This document shows positions 47,775 to 57,982 of a stretch of DNA of 64,000 nt, in pieces. The stretch covers positions 372,001 through 436,000 of the forward strand of contig PLCA01000005.1 of NCBI GenBank assembly GCA_003134685.1. Reading direction: 5' to 3'. Position numbers and translations under genes: made by a program. Every line of letters starts with the position of its first letter. Position 1 is the stretch's first letter. This DNA comes from Gemmatimonadota bacterium (lineage in GTDB: Bacteria; Gemmatimonadota; Gemmatimonadetes; Gemmatimonadales; Gemmatimonadaceae). The notes under the pieces were generated by a model. It made no database searches. It was not told the DNA's origin and saw only the letters and a program-made list of their open reading frames with translations.

Positions 47775-49001
47775 TCAGAGCGAGAGCGAAACTCCCACCG
47801 TGAAGGCCGATTTCCGCGAGAAGGGCGAGCGAGTCTGTGCCGGATCAATGGTGTAGTCCACCCGGAAGAAGCTCACGCCGAGGCCGACACCAAGATTCTG
47901 TATCAGGGATGGGAGCCCTCCGACCCCGGCACTGCCGGCCGCGTATCTGAGTCCGATGTAGGGGCTCCCGACGAACGGGAGCTGAATCCGGTCGATCGGA
48001 ATCGTGTAATCGCCCTGCACGAACAGAAGGCGATCGCCGCCGAGCGCGAGAAGATCTACGGTCGCGAGCGTAGCCGCCCCGCCGAGATAAGCAAACCGCT
48101 GAGCTGGGGCATCGCCCGATCCCCTGGTCGCTACGGCGTGCGCCTTGACCGCAAATGTCTGCGTGCCGAAGGTCGGAAAGAAGACTCGGCCGTCGAGCGT
48201 TGCCTGGGTAAAGGAATTCCCCGGCTGTGGCTGGAGGCAGATGCCTCCGGTGGGGACGCCGGAACAATCAGGCTTGAGAGCCGTGCGGATGGTTTGTTCG
48301 AGCATCGCATCAAACTTCGCTTCCAGGCCCCCTTGGAGGACCTCGATGGCTGCTCCGCCAATTGCCGAGGTAATGCTTCCCCTGGCCACGCGTGGATTCA
48401 GCCTCCGCATCTTCAGATCTCCCTTGCGGCCGAAGACGCTCCATGGGGATTTGGTCGGTGCAAGCGAGCCAGTCGACCAATCGCGTTCGATGTTGCCACC
48501 AATGAACGGAGTGACGGTTAGACCACTGCTCGTGATGGTGCGCGCAAATCGAGCAGTCGCGCGATCGCCCCGATAATAATTTCGCGAGTCGCTCCCAACG
48601 AAGAATGCCGCCGCCGAGTTCGTGAGATCACCACGAATCCACGCGTCGTTGCTGAACGTTCCCCGTCCGACGTAAAACCTGAGCTCGTTCTCGTCGCCTG
48701 GACGAAGGCTTCCCTCGAGCGATGGATCCCACTTCCCCAGGTTCGAGCGGTAAGTGATGAGCGCATCGACGTCGACTCTCGCATCGTTCAGCTCGAGCTT
48801 CGGGCCCCATGGCAGCGCGAGTCCATTCACTCGATCATATGTCGGAATTCTAAGACCGACCCCGAGTGGGAGCGCTATCGGCGACTCGTGGTATTCGGCG
48901 TATCCGGTGTCGGGCGCGGCGGCAGTCGTGTCCTGGGCGTGCAACACGGACGCGAGCCCCGTCAGGGCGATGGCGAGCGGGACAAGGGTATGAGCCTTCA
49001 T
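47775..49001 (-). CDS. Predicted outer-membrane beta-barrel protein
   Basis: This ~408-residue protein has a clear signal peptide (MKAHTLVPLAIALTGLASVLHAQ pattern) followed by many alternating amphipathic strands, ending in SAFTVGVSLSL, a typical barrel C-terminal strand. Segments such as LDGRVFFPTF, FVGSPYIGLRYAAG and GVSFFRVDYTIDP suggest a barrel of the surface-antigen/Omp85 or transporter type, without POTRA domains. I do not recognise the family. An ATG at 49043 overlapping the trpG stop would put 14 residues before the signal peptide; the ATG at 49001 is preferred. Confidence 0.7.
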   Translation of the reverse strand: MKAHTLVPLAIALTGLASVLHAQDTTAAAPDTGYAEYHESPIALPLGVGLRIPTYDRVNGLALPWGPKLELNDARVDVDALITYRSNLGKWDPSLEGSLRPGDENELRFYVGRGTFSNDAWIRGDLTNSAAAFFVGSDSRNYYRGDRATARFARTITSSGLTVTPFIGGNIERDWSTGSLAPTKSPWSVFGRKGDLKMRRLNPRVARGSITSAIGGAAIEVLQGGLEAKFDAMLEQTIRTALKPDCSGVPTGGICLQPQPGNSFTQATLDGRVFFPTFGTQTFAVKAHAVATRGSGDAPAQRFAYLGGAATLATVDLLALGGDRLLFVQGDYTIPIDRIQLPFVGSPYIGLRYAAGSAGVGGLPSLIQNLGVGLGVSFFRVDYTIDPAQTRSPFSRKSAFTVGVSLSL

Positions 49002-49039
49002 CCTGAGGTCCAGGAAAAGCGTGACCGCCGTGCGGAGCT

Positions 49040-49615
49040 TCATCGTCCGATTGTTAGAAAGTTTCGAAGGATCTCCTTACCGCTCTCGGTAAGGATCGAC
49101 TCCGGGTGGAATTGCACACCCCATACCGGATGCTCGCGGTGCCGGATCGCGTGGATCTCCGTGGAATCGTCTTTGGCACGCGCCACTATCTCCAGCTCGG
49201 CCGGGAGCGAGTCAGTCTGAACCACCAGAGAATGATACCTCATCACCTCGAGCGGATTGGGAATGTTCCTGAATATTCCCTTCCCGTCGTGAGTGATGCG
49301 CGATGTCTTCCCGTGCATCAGCGTTCGAGCGCGCACGACTTTCCCGCCATACGCTTCGCCGATCGCCTGATGGCCGAGGCATACGCCGAGGATTGGAATC
49401 GACTTTCCCCAGCGCCTGATGGCGGCGACGCTGATTCCCGCCTCCGACGGCGTGCACGGCCCCGGGGAGATCACCATGCGCGTCACGCCCATCGCTCCGA
49501 TGTCGTCGACGCTGATCTCGTCGTTGCGCTTCACGACGGGGCTTTCGCCCAGCTCGCCAAGATACTGGACGAGATTGTACGTGAACGAGTCGTAGTTATC
49601 GAGTACGAGCAGCAT
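49040..49615 (-). CDS. Anthranilate / aminodeoxychorismate synthase glutaminase component
   Basis: This 191-residue class I glutamine amidotransferase has the N-terminal LLVLDNYDSFTYNL (2-15), PGPCTPSEAG near 51-60, the nucleophile cysteine in GVCLGHQAIGEAYGG near 77-91 and the catalytic His-Glu in FHPES near 170. It provides ammonia either to TrpE (tryptophan) or PabB (folate). Neither partner gene is in the window, so TrpG and PabA cannot be told apart; it may serve both. Confidence 0.92.
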   Translation of the reverse strand: MLLVLDNYDSFTYNLVQYLGELGESPVVKRNDEISVDDIGAMGVTRMVISPGPCTPSEAGISVAAIRRWGKSIPILGVCLGHQAIGEAYGGKVVRARTLMHGKTSRITHDGKGIFRNIPNPLEVMRYHSLVVQTDSLPAELEIVARAKDDSTEIHAIRHREHPVWGVQFHPESILTESGKEILRNFLTIGR

Positions 49616-49637
49616 GGTTAATTCTACGCGAGCGCGG

Positions 49638-50550
<913 letters not shown>

Positions 50551-50558
<8 letters not shown>

Positions 50559-51165
50559 GCTTTTTTGCCTGACGCTTCCATAGCCAGATTCCTAGTGCGA
50601 GTACGACGATCCCGATAGCAATCAGACCAGCAACCTTGCCCGACCGCACGAGATACCGCTGAACTACATCCCAGTTGTCTCCAGCGCGGAATGCCAGAAA
50701 CGTAATGAAGGCGAACCACACGCCGGACGCGCTGGCGACGGAGAGCATCACTTTGAAGGCGGGCAGCCTCATAGCTCCGGCGAACGGTGGGACGATCGCG
50801 CGCACTCCCGGAAGGAAACGGCTCACGAACAAGCCCAGAAAGCCGTACTTCTTGTGGAGCTTCTTGATTCTGTCTTCGGCGTCAGGACCGGCGTATTTCT
50901 CGATTCTCCGCAGAAACACCTTCGCGCCGAATCGCCGCCCGAGAGTGTACGTCACGCCAGCCCCGGCAACGTTGCCGAACCAGCCGCAAAGGAAAACAGT
51001 AATCGCGGATCCGTGCGCTCTGTCGGCGAGAAAGCTTCCGAACGCGATCACCGCGTCGGAAGGAAATGGCGGAAAAAAGTTCTCAAACGCCGAGAGCGCG
51101 GCGATCGCTACGTAGAGAGATCCGAGAGGCAGGTCACCCAGCCATCGGGTCAGTGTCTGGAGCAT
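50551..51165 (-). CDS. DedA/VTT-domain inner membrane protein
   Basis: This 204-residue membrane protein has the DedA family pattern: ENFFPPFPSDAVIAFGSFLADR near the N-terminus (conserved E and PxP), GRRFGAKVFLR, and the F/Y-x-R-F-x-P-G-x-R motif as FVSRFLPGVRAIVPPFAGA near 115-133. Four or five hydrophobic segments end in a lysine-rich tail. DedA proteins act in membrane lipid homeostasis, and some members flip undecaprenyl phosphate or phosphatidylethanolamine. It starts four bases after ispF. Confidence 0.9.
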
Positions 51166-51168
51166 TCG

Positions 51169-51669
51169 CTAGCGATTCCCTTTCAAGGTGGCGACCGCGA
51201 TGCAGGCGAGTCCTTCCTTTCGCCCAATCCAGCCCATGCCTTCGTTCGACTTCCCTTTGACGCTCACGCTCGCGGATTCGATACCGAGGGCGGACGCCAG
51301 GCGAGCCCGGATTTTCTCGCGGTGGGGCGCGAGCCGCGGGGTCTCGGCGACGACGCTCACGTCGACCTGATGTACCCCGTAACCGGCGGTCGCTATTCGC
51401 TTGACCGCGTCCTCGAGCATTCCTATCGAGTCACGATCCTTGTTGGCGGGATCCGTGTCCGGGAACATCTCACCAATGTCGCCCAATCCGGCAGCACCCA
51501 AAATAGCGTCGGTAACGGCGTGGCAGATGGCATCGGCATCGGAATGACCCAGAAGTCCGACTTCCGACGGTATTAGAAGGCCGCCAAGCTTGAGCGGGCG
51601 GCCCGGAGCGAACCGGTGGGAGTCGTAGCCGATGCCGACGCGGACTGTCGCGTCGTCATCACGCGGCAT
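51169..51669 (-). CDS. ispF: 2-C-methyl-D-erythritol 2,4-cyclodiphosphate synthase IspF
   Basis: This 166-residue enzyme has the zinc-binding YDSHRF near 15-20, GHSDADAICHAVTDAILGA near 41-59, and GDIGEMFPDTD near 63-73. It carries out the fifth step of the methylerythritol phosphate route to isoprenoids, needed for undecaprenyl phosphate and the menaquinone side chain, in line with the mqn genes just upstream. The ATG lies inside the end of mqnC (11-base overlap). Confidence 0.95.
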   Translation of the reverse strand: MPRDDDATVRVGIGYDSHRFAPGRPLKLGGLLIPSEVGLLGHSDADAICHAVTDAILGAAGLGDIGEMFPDTDPANKDRDSIGMLEDAVKRIATAGYGVHQVDVSVVAETPRLAPHREKIRARLASALGIESASVSVKGKSNEGMGWIGRKEGLACIAVATLKGNR

Positions 51670-52711
51670 CCGCGTGGACAGCGGGTGCGCGATCGATGAG
51701 CGAGTAGTCCTGCTTGCGGCGGGCAGGCGTGAAACCGGCGTCGCGGATCAAGCGCTCCATCTCCGCGGTCGACGTGCGATGCGTCGTGTTCGCGGCCGAC
51801 ACCACGTTTTCCTCGATCATGAGCGAGCCGAAATCGTTGCAGCCAAAGCGGAGCGCGATCTGCCCGATCTTCATTCCCATCGTCACCCAGCTGGACTGGA
51901 GATTCGGAACGTTGTCGAGAACCACACGCGCGAAGGCGACCGTCCGCAGGTACTCGGTAGCGCCGGTCTTCGGCTGACTGGACATCGTCGGTGTGTTCTC
52001 GGGCTGGAGCGGCCAGCAGATGAACGCGGTGAATCCACCCGTGCGTGACTGAACGTCTCTGACTCGCTGAAGATGCTCGAACCGCTCCGCCAGCGTCTCG
52101 CCGAGCCCGTACATCATGGTGACGGACGTCTTCATCCCCTCGTTGTGGGCGAGTTCCATGATCTCGAGCCAACGGTCAGCGCCCGCTTTCTTGGGCGCCA
52201 CGATATCGCGGACGCGCTGGACGAGTATTTCTCCCCCTCCGCCCGGGATCGAATCAAGCCCCGCCTTGCGCAGCTCGCGTATCACTTCAACCGCATCCAT
52301 CCTGAACAACTTGGCGAAGAAGTCGATCTCGCTCGGGCTGAAGCCGTGGATGTGGATCGGGTGGTTCCGCTTGATGTACTGCATCAGGTCGAGATACCAC
52401 TCGAACGGGATGTACGGGTTATGGCCGCCCTGGATCAGGATCTGGACGCCGCCGAGTGACTTGAGCTCGTCGATCTTGGCGCCGATCTGCTCGAAGGAAA
52501 GTGTGTAGCCTTCCCCGTGCTTGGGCCTGCGCGCGAACGCGCAGAAACCGCAATCGGCCACACAGACGTTCGTGTAGTTGATGTTGCGATCGATGATGTA
52601 GGTGACCGTGTTTCCGGGATGCTTTTCCTGGCGCACGCGGTCCGCTTCGGCCCCCAACTCGAGGAGCGAGGCGTTGGTGTAGAAATCGAGAAGGTCGAGT
52701 GTCTCGCTCAT
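51659..52711 (-). CDS. mqnC: Cyclic dehypoxanthinyl futalosine synthase MqnC
   Basis: This 350-residue radical SAM enzyme has a standard CX3CX2C cluster motif (C50, C54, C57 in NVCVADCGFC) and the MqnC-type LIQGGHNP and GGGGEIL motifs. It cyclises dehypoxanthinyl futalosine in the futalosine route of menaquinone synthesis. It follows mqnA (ATGA overlap) and mqnE, giving three of the pathway enzymes. MqnB and MqnD are not in the window. Confidence 0.95.
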   Translation of the reverse strand: MSETLDLLDFYTNASLLELGAEADRVRQEKHPGNTVTYIIDRNINYTNVCVADCGFCAFARRPKHGEGYTLSFEQIGAKIDELKSLGGVQILIQGGHNPYIPFEWYLDLMQYIKRNHPIHIHGFSPSEIDFFAKLFRMDAVEVIRELRKAGLDSIPGGGGEILVQRVRDIVAPKKAGADRWLEIMELAHNEGMKTSVTMMYGLGETLAERFEHLQRVRDVQSRTGGFTAFICWPLQPENTPTMSSQPKTGATEYLRTVAFARVVLDNVPNLQSSWVTMGMKIGQIALRFGCNDFGSLMIEENVVSAANTTHRTSTAEMERLIRDAGFTPARRKQDYSLIDRAPAVHADAA

Positions 52712-53535
52712 GCGGCGGGAAGGAAGGTCAGGGTTCCGTTCGGGATGCGTCCGCGCTCGACGAGCCGGCGGTAGAACTCGGTCAGTCCGGCAAGGTGCGA
52801 GTACGACAATCTGTAATCCAGTCCTGAAAGATACTCGGCGCAGACATCTCGCTTCACGCCGGTGGCCTCATGCGCCTGCTCGGCCAGCTCCGGCAAATGG
52901 CGCAGGCCCCAGTTGCGCGAAGCGATGAGTCCGGCGTGGGCAACGAGCGCTTCCTTCACGTCAGTCGAGCGCTGTGCGACCCAGACCGCGAAGACGAACG
53001 GCTGTCCGGTCCAGTCCTTCCACATCTGGCCGAGGTCGTACACGTGCGGATACCGCTCGCGGTGATTGGAGCCGAGTACGAGCGCGGCGTCGCCGATCAC
53101 GAGTCGGGCATCCACGCCGGCGTCGTTCGATTCGACCACGTCACGGACCTCTGCGTCGCCCGGGACGAAATGCGGCTTCGCGTGCCAGACATTTTCGAAC
53201 AGGAGCTCGAGGAGCGCGACGCTTGTCATCGAGCTTCTGCTGACGATGACGCTCCTCGATCCCAGCTCGGCGGCGGGACGGCGTGAGAACAGCATGACGC
53301 TGCGGACGGGACCATCGCACGAGATGGCGAGATCTGGCAGCAGCAAGTACCGGTCGGAGTCGCGCGCGTACTCGACGGCCGACACGACGCTCATGTCGAG
53401 CTGGCCCGCGCCCATGCGCTTGTTCAGGTCGCTTGGAACTCCATCAACCAGCTCGGCGTCGAGCGGGACGATTCCCCGGTCGATCGCTCCATAGACCGGG
53501 TAGCAGTTGATGTAGGGGATGCGTCCGATTTTCAT
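52708..53535 (-). CDS. mqnA: Chorismate dehydratase MqnA
   Basis: This 275-residue periplasmic-binding-like fold enzyme has the MqnA opening KIGRIPYINCYPV (2-14) and GVPSDLNKRMGAG near 32-44 with the conserved asparagine, plus SRSSMTSVALL near 99. It converts chorismate to 3-enolpyruvyl-benzoate, the first committed step of the futalosine pathway. The stop and start codons with mqnC and mqnE overlap, so the three genes should be translated together. Confidence 0.95.
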   Translation of the reverse strand: MKIGRIPYINCYPVYGAIDRGIVPLDAELVDGVPSDLNKRMGAGQLDMSVVSAVEYARDSDRYLLLPDLAISCDGPVRSVMLFSRRPAAELGSRSVIVSRSSMTSVALLELLFENVWHAKPHFVPGDAEVRDVVESNDAGVDARLVIGDAALVLGSNHRERYPHVYDLGQMWKDWTGQPFVFAVWVAQRSTDVKEALVAHAGLIASRNWGLRHLPELAEQAHEATGVKRDVCAEYLSGLDYRLSYSHLAGLTEFYRRLVERGRIPNGTLTFLPAA

Positions 53536-54707
53536 CAGGCCGCCACGGCCACTGTGGACGTGCGATCGAAGACGCGCAGAACGTTATAGAAAGAGTCACG
53601 CTCGGCTGGAGTTTTTCCGGCCGATCTGATCAGATCGAGAATCTCGTCGAGGCTCAAGCCCTGTGCGGTGTGCGCGCCGGCTTCGTGGTAGATCTTCTCG
53701 CGAACCACCGTTCCCTCGAGATCGTTCACGCCGAACGCGAGCGAGGTCTGCGAGAGAAACGGCGTGACCATGATCCAGTGCGTCTTGATGTGCTCGAAGT
53801 TGTCGAGGAAGAGCCGGCCGACCGCGAGATTTCGCAGGTCGTCGAAGCCTGTCGTAGCGGTTCCCTGCCGGCCGAGCTCGATCCCCAGCTCGTTGTTGTC
53901 GGGGTGATAGGCGAGCGGAATGTAGGCGAGGAAGCCATGGGACTCGTCCTGCAGATCGCGCAGCATGGAAAGGTGCTCGACGCGGTCCTCGATGCTCTCG
54001 ACGTGACCATAGAGCATCGTGCAGTTCGATCGGATCCCGAGCCGGTGCGCGGTCCGATGCACATCGATCCAGTCCTCGGCCGCGAGCTTCTTGTCGGCGA
54101 TCGCCATGCGAACGCCCTTGCCGAACACTTCGGCGCCGCCGCCCGGCAGCGTGTCGAGCCCGGCCTCGCGCAGCGCTATAAGGACATCCTCGATTGATAT
54201 TTTATCAATCCGGGAGATATGTGCTATCTCCACCGCCGTCAGTGCCTTGATGTGAACCTGCGGATGGCGCGCCTTGAGGCCGCGGAACATGTCGCTGTAG
54301 TACTGGAGGCCGGCCTTCATATCGAGCCCGCCGACGATATGGAACTCCTTGGTGAGTCCATTGGCCGCCGTCTCGGCCTCGGCGAATACCTGGTCGAGCG
54401 TGTAGTGGTACGCACCCTCTTCTTTCGGCAGGCGCGCAAAGGAGCAGAAGACGCAGGTCTTACGCAGATAGCAGACGTTGGTCGGATTGATGTGCTGATT
54501 GGCCGCGAACGTCACGATGTCGCCGTGCTTGCGCCGATTGGCGTAGTCGGCAAGCATCCCGACTCCGAGAAGATCGGGCGATGTGAAGAGCAGCTCGGCG
54601 TCGGCGTGAGAGAGGCGTTGGTGCGAACCCACCTTCTCTCCCACGGCTCTGAGCGCTCGATCGGAGATCTTCGCGAGGTCGAGCGATGTATCCGCAGGGC
54701 GGGTCAT
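53535..54707 (-). CDS. mqnE: Aminodeoxyfutalosine synthase MqnE
   Basis: This 390-residue radical SAM protein is homologous to MqnC and next to mqnA. It has HINPTNVC, LPGGGAEVF near 200, and the MqnE-type C-terminus. It adds a 5'-deoxyadenosyl radical to the MqnA product to give aminofutalosine. Its cluster cysteines are C79, C85 and C88 (CX5CX2C) rather than the CX3CX2C I expect for this family; the nucleotide sequence confirms the reading. The ATG at 54707 was chosen four bases after the fabF stop; the longer open frame overlaps fabF. Confidence 0.9.
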   Translation of the reverse strand: MTRPADTSLDLAKISDRALRAVGEKVGSHQRLSHADAELLFTSPDLLGVGMLADYANRRKHGDIVTFAANQHINPTNVCYLRKTCVFCSFARLPKEEGAYHYTLDQVFAEAETAANGLTKEFHIVGGLDMKAGLQYYSDMFRGLKARHPQVHIKALTAVEIAHISRIDKISIEDVLIALREAGLDTLPGGGAEVFGKGVRMAIADKKLAAEDWIDVHRTAHRLGIRSNCTMLYGHVESIEDRVEHLSMLRDLQDESHGFLAYIPLAYHPDNNELGIELGRQGTATTGFDDLRNLAVGRLFLDNFEHIKTHWIMVTPFLSQTSLAFGVNDLEGTVVREKIYHEAGAHTAQGLSLDEILDLIRSAGKTPAERDSFYNVLRVFDRTSTVAVAA

Positions 54708-54711
54708 CGGC

Positions 54712-55956
54712 TCAGCGCGTGTAACGTTTGATGGCGAGGGTGGTGTTGTGCCCACCGAAGCCAAAACTATTGCTGAGAACGGCGTTGACGTCGCGCTTGA
54801 CGGAAGTGTTCGGTGTGTAGTTGAGGTCGAGCTCGGGCTGGGGATTGTGGTAGTTGATCGTTGGTGGAATGATACCAGTCCCAACGACCATCGTGCTCAC
54901 AACGGCTTCCACGGCGCCGGCAGCACCCAGCATGTGGCCGGTGGCCGATTTCGTCGAGCTGACATTCACGGTCTTGGCGTACTCGCCGAAGACCGCCTTG
55001 ATGGCGCGAGTCTCGTTAAAGTCGTTGGCGGGCGTCGATGTACCGTGAGCGTTTATGTACTGGATGTCCTTCGGCTCCAGTCCGGCGTCCTTGAGCGCCC
55101 GCTTCATGGCGCGCTGCGCGCCTTCGCCATCCGGTGCCGGGGCAGTCAGATGATAGGCATCGCCTGTTGCGCCGTATCCCACGATCTCGGCGTAAATCGT
55201 TGCGCCCCGCTTGAGCGCATGCTCGAGCTCCTCGAGGATGAGGATCCCGGCTCCTTCTCCCATCACGAATCCGTCGCGGGTCGCGTCGAAGGGACGCGAG
55301 GCCGTCTCGGGACTATCGTTGCGCTCGGAGAGCGCTTTCATATTGGCAAAGCCGCCGATCGCCATCGGCGTGACGGTGGCTTCAGCGCCGCCCGTGATCA
55401 TGACATCCGCGTCGCCGTACTGGATCGTTCGGTACGCATCACCTATTGCGTGAGCGCTCGTGGCGCAAGCTGATACGGTAGCGTAGTTTGGGCCTTTGGC
55501 GTTGAACATCATCGAGACGATGCCGGCAGCGATGTCAGCGATGAACATCGGGATGAAGAACGGCGAGATCTTTCCGACTCCGCGCTCCCGGTAGACGTCG
55601 TGCTGCTCCTCGAAGCTCTTGAGTCCGCCAATGCCGCTACCGATGATGACGCCGATGCGATCCGGGTCCATCCCGTTCCGCTCGACAAGGCTGGCGTTTG
55701 TCATGGCCTGTCGCGCCGCGGCGACCGCGTACTGCGTGTACTGGTCCGCGCGCTTCGCTTCCTTCCGATCCATGTAGTCGAGCGGATTGAAGCCTTTCAC
55801 TTCAGCGGCGAATCGAACGGGAAACTTCGATGCGTCGAACTTGGTGATTGGCGCGGTTCCCGACTTCCCCTCTATCAAGGACCTCCAGGTCGTCGCCACA
55901 TCGTTACCGACGGGGGTAATCATCCCCATGCCAGTGACGACGACTCGTCTCTTCAT
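54712..55956 (-). CDS. fabF: 3-oxoacyl-ACP synthase II FabF
   Basis: This 414-residue condensing enzyme has the active cysteine in TVSACATSAHAIGDA near 165, the histidines in NAHGTSTPANDF near 305 and SATGHMLGAAG near 340, and the GFGGHN C-terminal signature. It extends acyl-ACP with malonyl-ACP. The ATG shares one base with the TAA of acpP, the usual acpP-fabF pair. Confidence 0.97.
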   Translation of the reverse strand: MKRRVVVTGMGMITPVGNDVATTWRSLIEGKSGTAPITKFDASKFPVRFAAEVKGFNPLDYMDRKEAKRADQYTQYAVAAARQAMTNASLVERNGMDPDRIGVIIGSGIGGLKSFEEQHDVYRERGVGKISPFFIPMFIADIAAGIVSMMFNAKGPNYATVSACATSAHAIGDAYRTIQYGDADVMITGGAEATVTPMAIGGFANMKALSERNDSPETASRPFDATRDGFVMGEGAGILILEELEHALKRGATIYAEIVGYGATGDAYHLTAPAPDGEGAQRAMKRALKDAGLEPKDIQYINAHGTSTPANDFNETRAIKAVFGEYAKTVNVSSTKSATGHMLGAAGAVEAVVSTMVVGTGIIPPTINYHNPQPELDLNYTPNTSVKRDVNAVLSNSFGFGGHNTTLAIKRYTR

Positions 55957-56195
55957 TACGCTCCGACCTTCTGGTTCAGATAGCCGAGAGCGTCACCTAC
56001 GGTACGCAGCTTCTCAGCATCCTCATCAGGAATGTCGATGTTGAACTCTTTCTCGAACTCCATCACGAGCTCGACGATGTCCAGGCTGTCGGCACCAAGA
56101 TCCTCGATGAAGCTCGCTTCGTTGGTCAGCTTTTCGCGCTCCACACCGAGCTCTTTCTCGATGATGTCCTTGACCTTGTTGGAATTGTCGGCCAT
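55956..56195 (-). CDS. acpP: Acyl carrier protein AcpP
   Basis: This 79-residue acidic protein has the phosphopantetheine attachment serine S37 in GADSLDIVE, and the FxFD-like helix II and III pattern of acyl carrier proteins. It carries acyl chains for fatty acid, lipid A and phospholipid synthesis. It has its own promoter in the 108-base gap after fabG and a GAGGA-type ribosome site 12 bases from the ATG, consistent with its need for high expression. Confidence 0.97.
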   Translation of the reverse strand: MADNSNKVKDIIEKELGVEREKLTNEASFIEDLGADSLDIVELVMEFEKEFNIDIPDEDAEKLRTVGDALGYLNQKVGA

Positions 56196-56230
56196 TTGGT
56201 GGGTGTCCTCGTGTTTATGTGGGTGCGTGA

Positions 56231-56258
56231 AATATATCTAACTGAATATCTGATACAA
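56231..56258 (-). promoter_or_regulatory. Promoter of acpP-fabF
   Basis: On the - strand, TTGTAT (56258-56253) and TATATT (56236-56231) are 16 bases apart in the AT-rich gap between fabG and acpP, about 35 bases before the acpP ATG. A GAGGA ribosome site follows. Confidence 0.6.
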
Positions 56259-56303
56259 AGTTACATCACCATTACAATGTCCACCGGGAAGACGGCCTCC
56301 GGG

Positions 56304-57041
56304 TCACATCACCATCCCGCCATCCACGACGAACACCTGCCCTGTTATGTAGGAGGCGAGGTCCGAAGCGAGGAAGGCGACCATGGCAGCAACATCCTGT
56401 ACCGAGCCAAGCCGTTCAAGTGCAATCTGTTGGCCCAACGCCTCGCGGGCCTCCTTCGTCATCGCGGCGGTCATCTCCGTCTCTATGAAACCCGGCGCCA
56501 CAGCATTCACGAGGATGTTCCGCGACCCCAGCTCCTTCGCGACTGACTTGGTGAGGGCGATGAGGCCGGCCTTGCTGGCCGCGTAGTTGGCCTGACCCTT
56601 GTTGCCGATCAAGCCAACGATGCTCGCGATGTTGATGATCCGGCCGGCTCTTTTCTTCATCATCCCCCTCGAAACGGCGCGAATCGCCGCGAACGCGCCA
56701 CGCAGATTCGCGTTCTGAACCGCGTCCCAGTCGTCGTCCTTGAGGCGCATCACCAGGTTGTCCCGGGTGATACCGGCATTGTTGACGAGAATGTCGATCG
56801 AGCCGAACGCTTTCTCGACGTCTTCCACGAGCTTGGCCACTGCCGCGGTATCGCCGACATCGGCCGCGAACCCCATTGCGTTGTTCCCAATGGCAGACGC
56901 TGCCTCTTCGGCCCGTCCGAGGTCGCGGCCCACGACGGCGACCCGAGCGCCGGATTCAGCCAGTGCTTCCGCGATGGCGCGTCCGATTCCGCGGGTGCTC
57001 CCGGTGACGACGGCGTTTTTTCCGGTTAGATCGATCTTCAT
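56304..57041 (-). CDS. fabG: 3-oxoacyl-ACP reductase FabG
   Basis: This 245-residue short-chain dehydrogenase has the NADPH motif GSTRGIGRAIA near 11-21, NNAGITRDN near 85-93, the catalytic Ser in NIASIVG, and YAASKAG (Tyr and Lys) near 150. It reduces 3-oxoacyl-ACP in fatty acid elongation. A GTG three bases upstream is an alternative start; the ATG in the TGATG junction with fabD was chosen. Confidence 0.95.
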   Translation of the reverse strand: MKIDLTGKNAVVTGSTRGIGRAIAEALAESGARVAVVGRDLGRAEEAASAIGNNAMGFAADVGDTAAVAKLVEDVEKAFGSIDILVNNAGITRDNLVMRLKDDDWDAVQNANLRGAFAAIRAVSRGMMKKRAGRIINIASIVGLIGNKGQANYAASKAGLIALTKSVAKELGSRNILVNAVAPGFIETEMTAAMTKEAREALGQQIALERLGSVQDVAAMVAFLASDLASYITGQVFVVDGGMVM

Positions 57042-57979
57042 CACGCGACCATCTGGAGAAGTTTCTCGACTTCGGGCGGAGTGCCGCAGGAAAAGGTGCG
57101 AGCGCCTTTAACGAGCCTCCCCACCAAACCGCTCAAGACAGTACCAGGACCCAACTCCAGGTAGAGCGCGTCCGGAAAACTCGCAGCAATGTTTCTGATC
57201 TCGGTCGACCAGAGAACGGGGGATGTGAGCTGCCGCAGCAGCAGGTCCTTTGCCTCGACGGCCGTTGTTGAAGCTCCGCCGGTCACGTTCGAGTAAACCG
57301 GATAGAGTGGATCCATGAAGGCTGACGTCGCGATCGCGTCCGTGAGCCCGACCACGGCCGGCTCCATGAGTGGCGAATGGAATGCCCCACTCACAGGAAG
57401 CTTGATTGCCCGCTTGGCCCCCGCCTCCTTTGCAATCTCCATCGCGCGCTCTACGCCCGCGATTTCGCCTGAGATCACGACCTGGTCGTCAGTGTTGAAA
57501 TTGGCGGGGACCGCGAGTCCCGCTTCCTTGGTCGCGCGCTGGCAGATCTGCTCGATCGGTGTCGTGGTCGTCCCAAGAATCGCCGCCATCGTCCCGGGAC
57601 GCGAAATCCCGGCCTCGTACATCAGCTCGCCGCGCCTCCTCACGAGCTTCGCCGCTCCCGGCAGGCTCACCGCGTCGGCGGCGTGATAGGCCGTGAATTC
57701 CCCGAGAGAATGTCCTGCGGCCACGCGGACGTGCTGGTGCAGAGCGTCCTTCGTCAACGCCCAAATCGCTGCGCCGTGCGCAAACAGAGCGGGCTGCGCG
57801 TTGCGCGTCAGCGTCAGCTCGTCGGCGGGCCCCGCGAAGCAGAGTCGGCTCAAATCAGTTCCCAGCGCTGCGTCGACTTCACCAAAAATGCCACGCGCGA
57901 CCGGAAATGCTTCGGCCAGATCTTTTCCCATCCCCGGCTTCTGCGAGCCCTGTCCGGGAAAGAGCAGCACGATGTCCAC
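57041..57979 (-). CDS. fabD: Malonyl-CoA:ACP transacylase FabD
   Basis: This 312-residue enzyme has LFPGQGSQKPGMG near 6-18 and the nucleophile serine in AAGHSLGEFTAYHAADA near 90. It loads malonyl groups onto ACP. The GTG start is three bases after the fabH stop. Standard for the fab cluster. Confidence 0.96.
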   Translation of the reverse strand: MDIVLLFPGQGSQKPGMGKDLAEAFPVARGIFGEVDAALGTDLSRLCFAGPADELTLTRNAQPALFAHGAAIWALTKDALHQHVRVAAGHSLGEFTAYHAADAVSLPGAAKLVRRRGELMYEAGISRPGTMAAILGTTTTPIEQICQRATKEAGLAVPANFNTDDQVVISGEIAGVERAMEIAKEAGAKRAIKLPVSGAFHSPLMEPAVVGLTDAIATSAFMDPLYPVYSNVTGGASTTAVEAKDLLLRQLTSPVLWSTEIRNIAASFPDALYLELGPGTVLSGLVGRLVKGARTFSCGTPPEVEKLLQMVA

Positions 57980-57982
57980 CGC

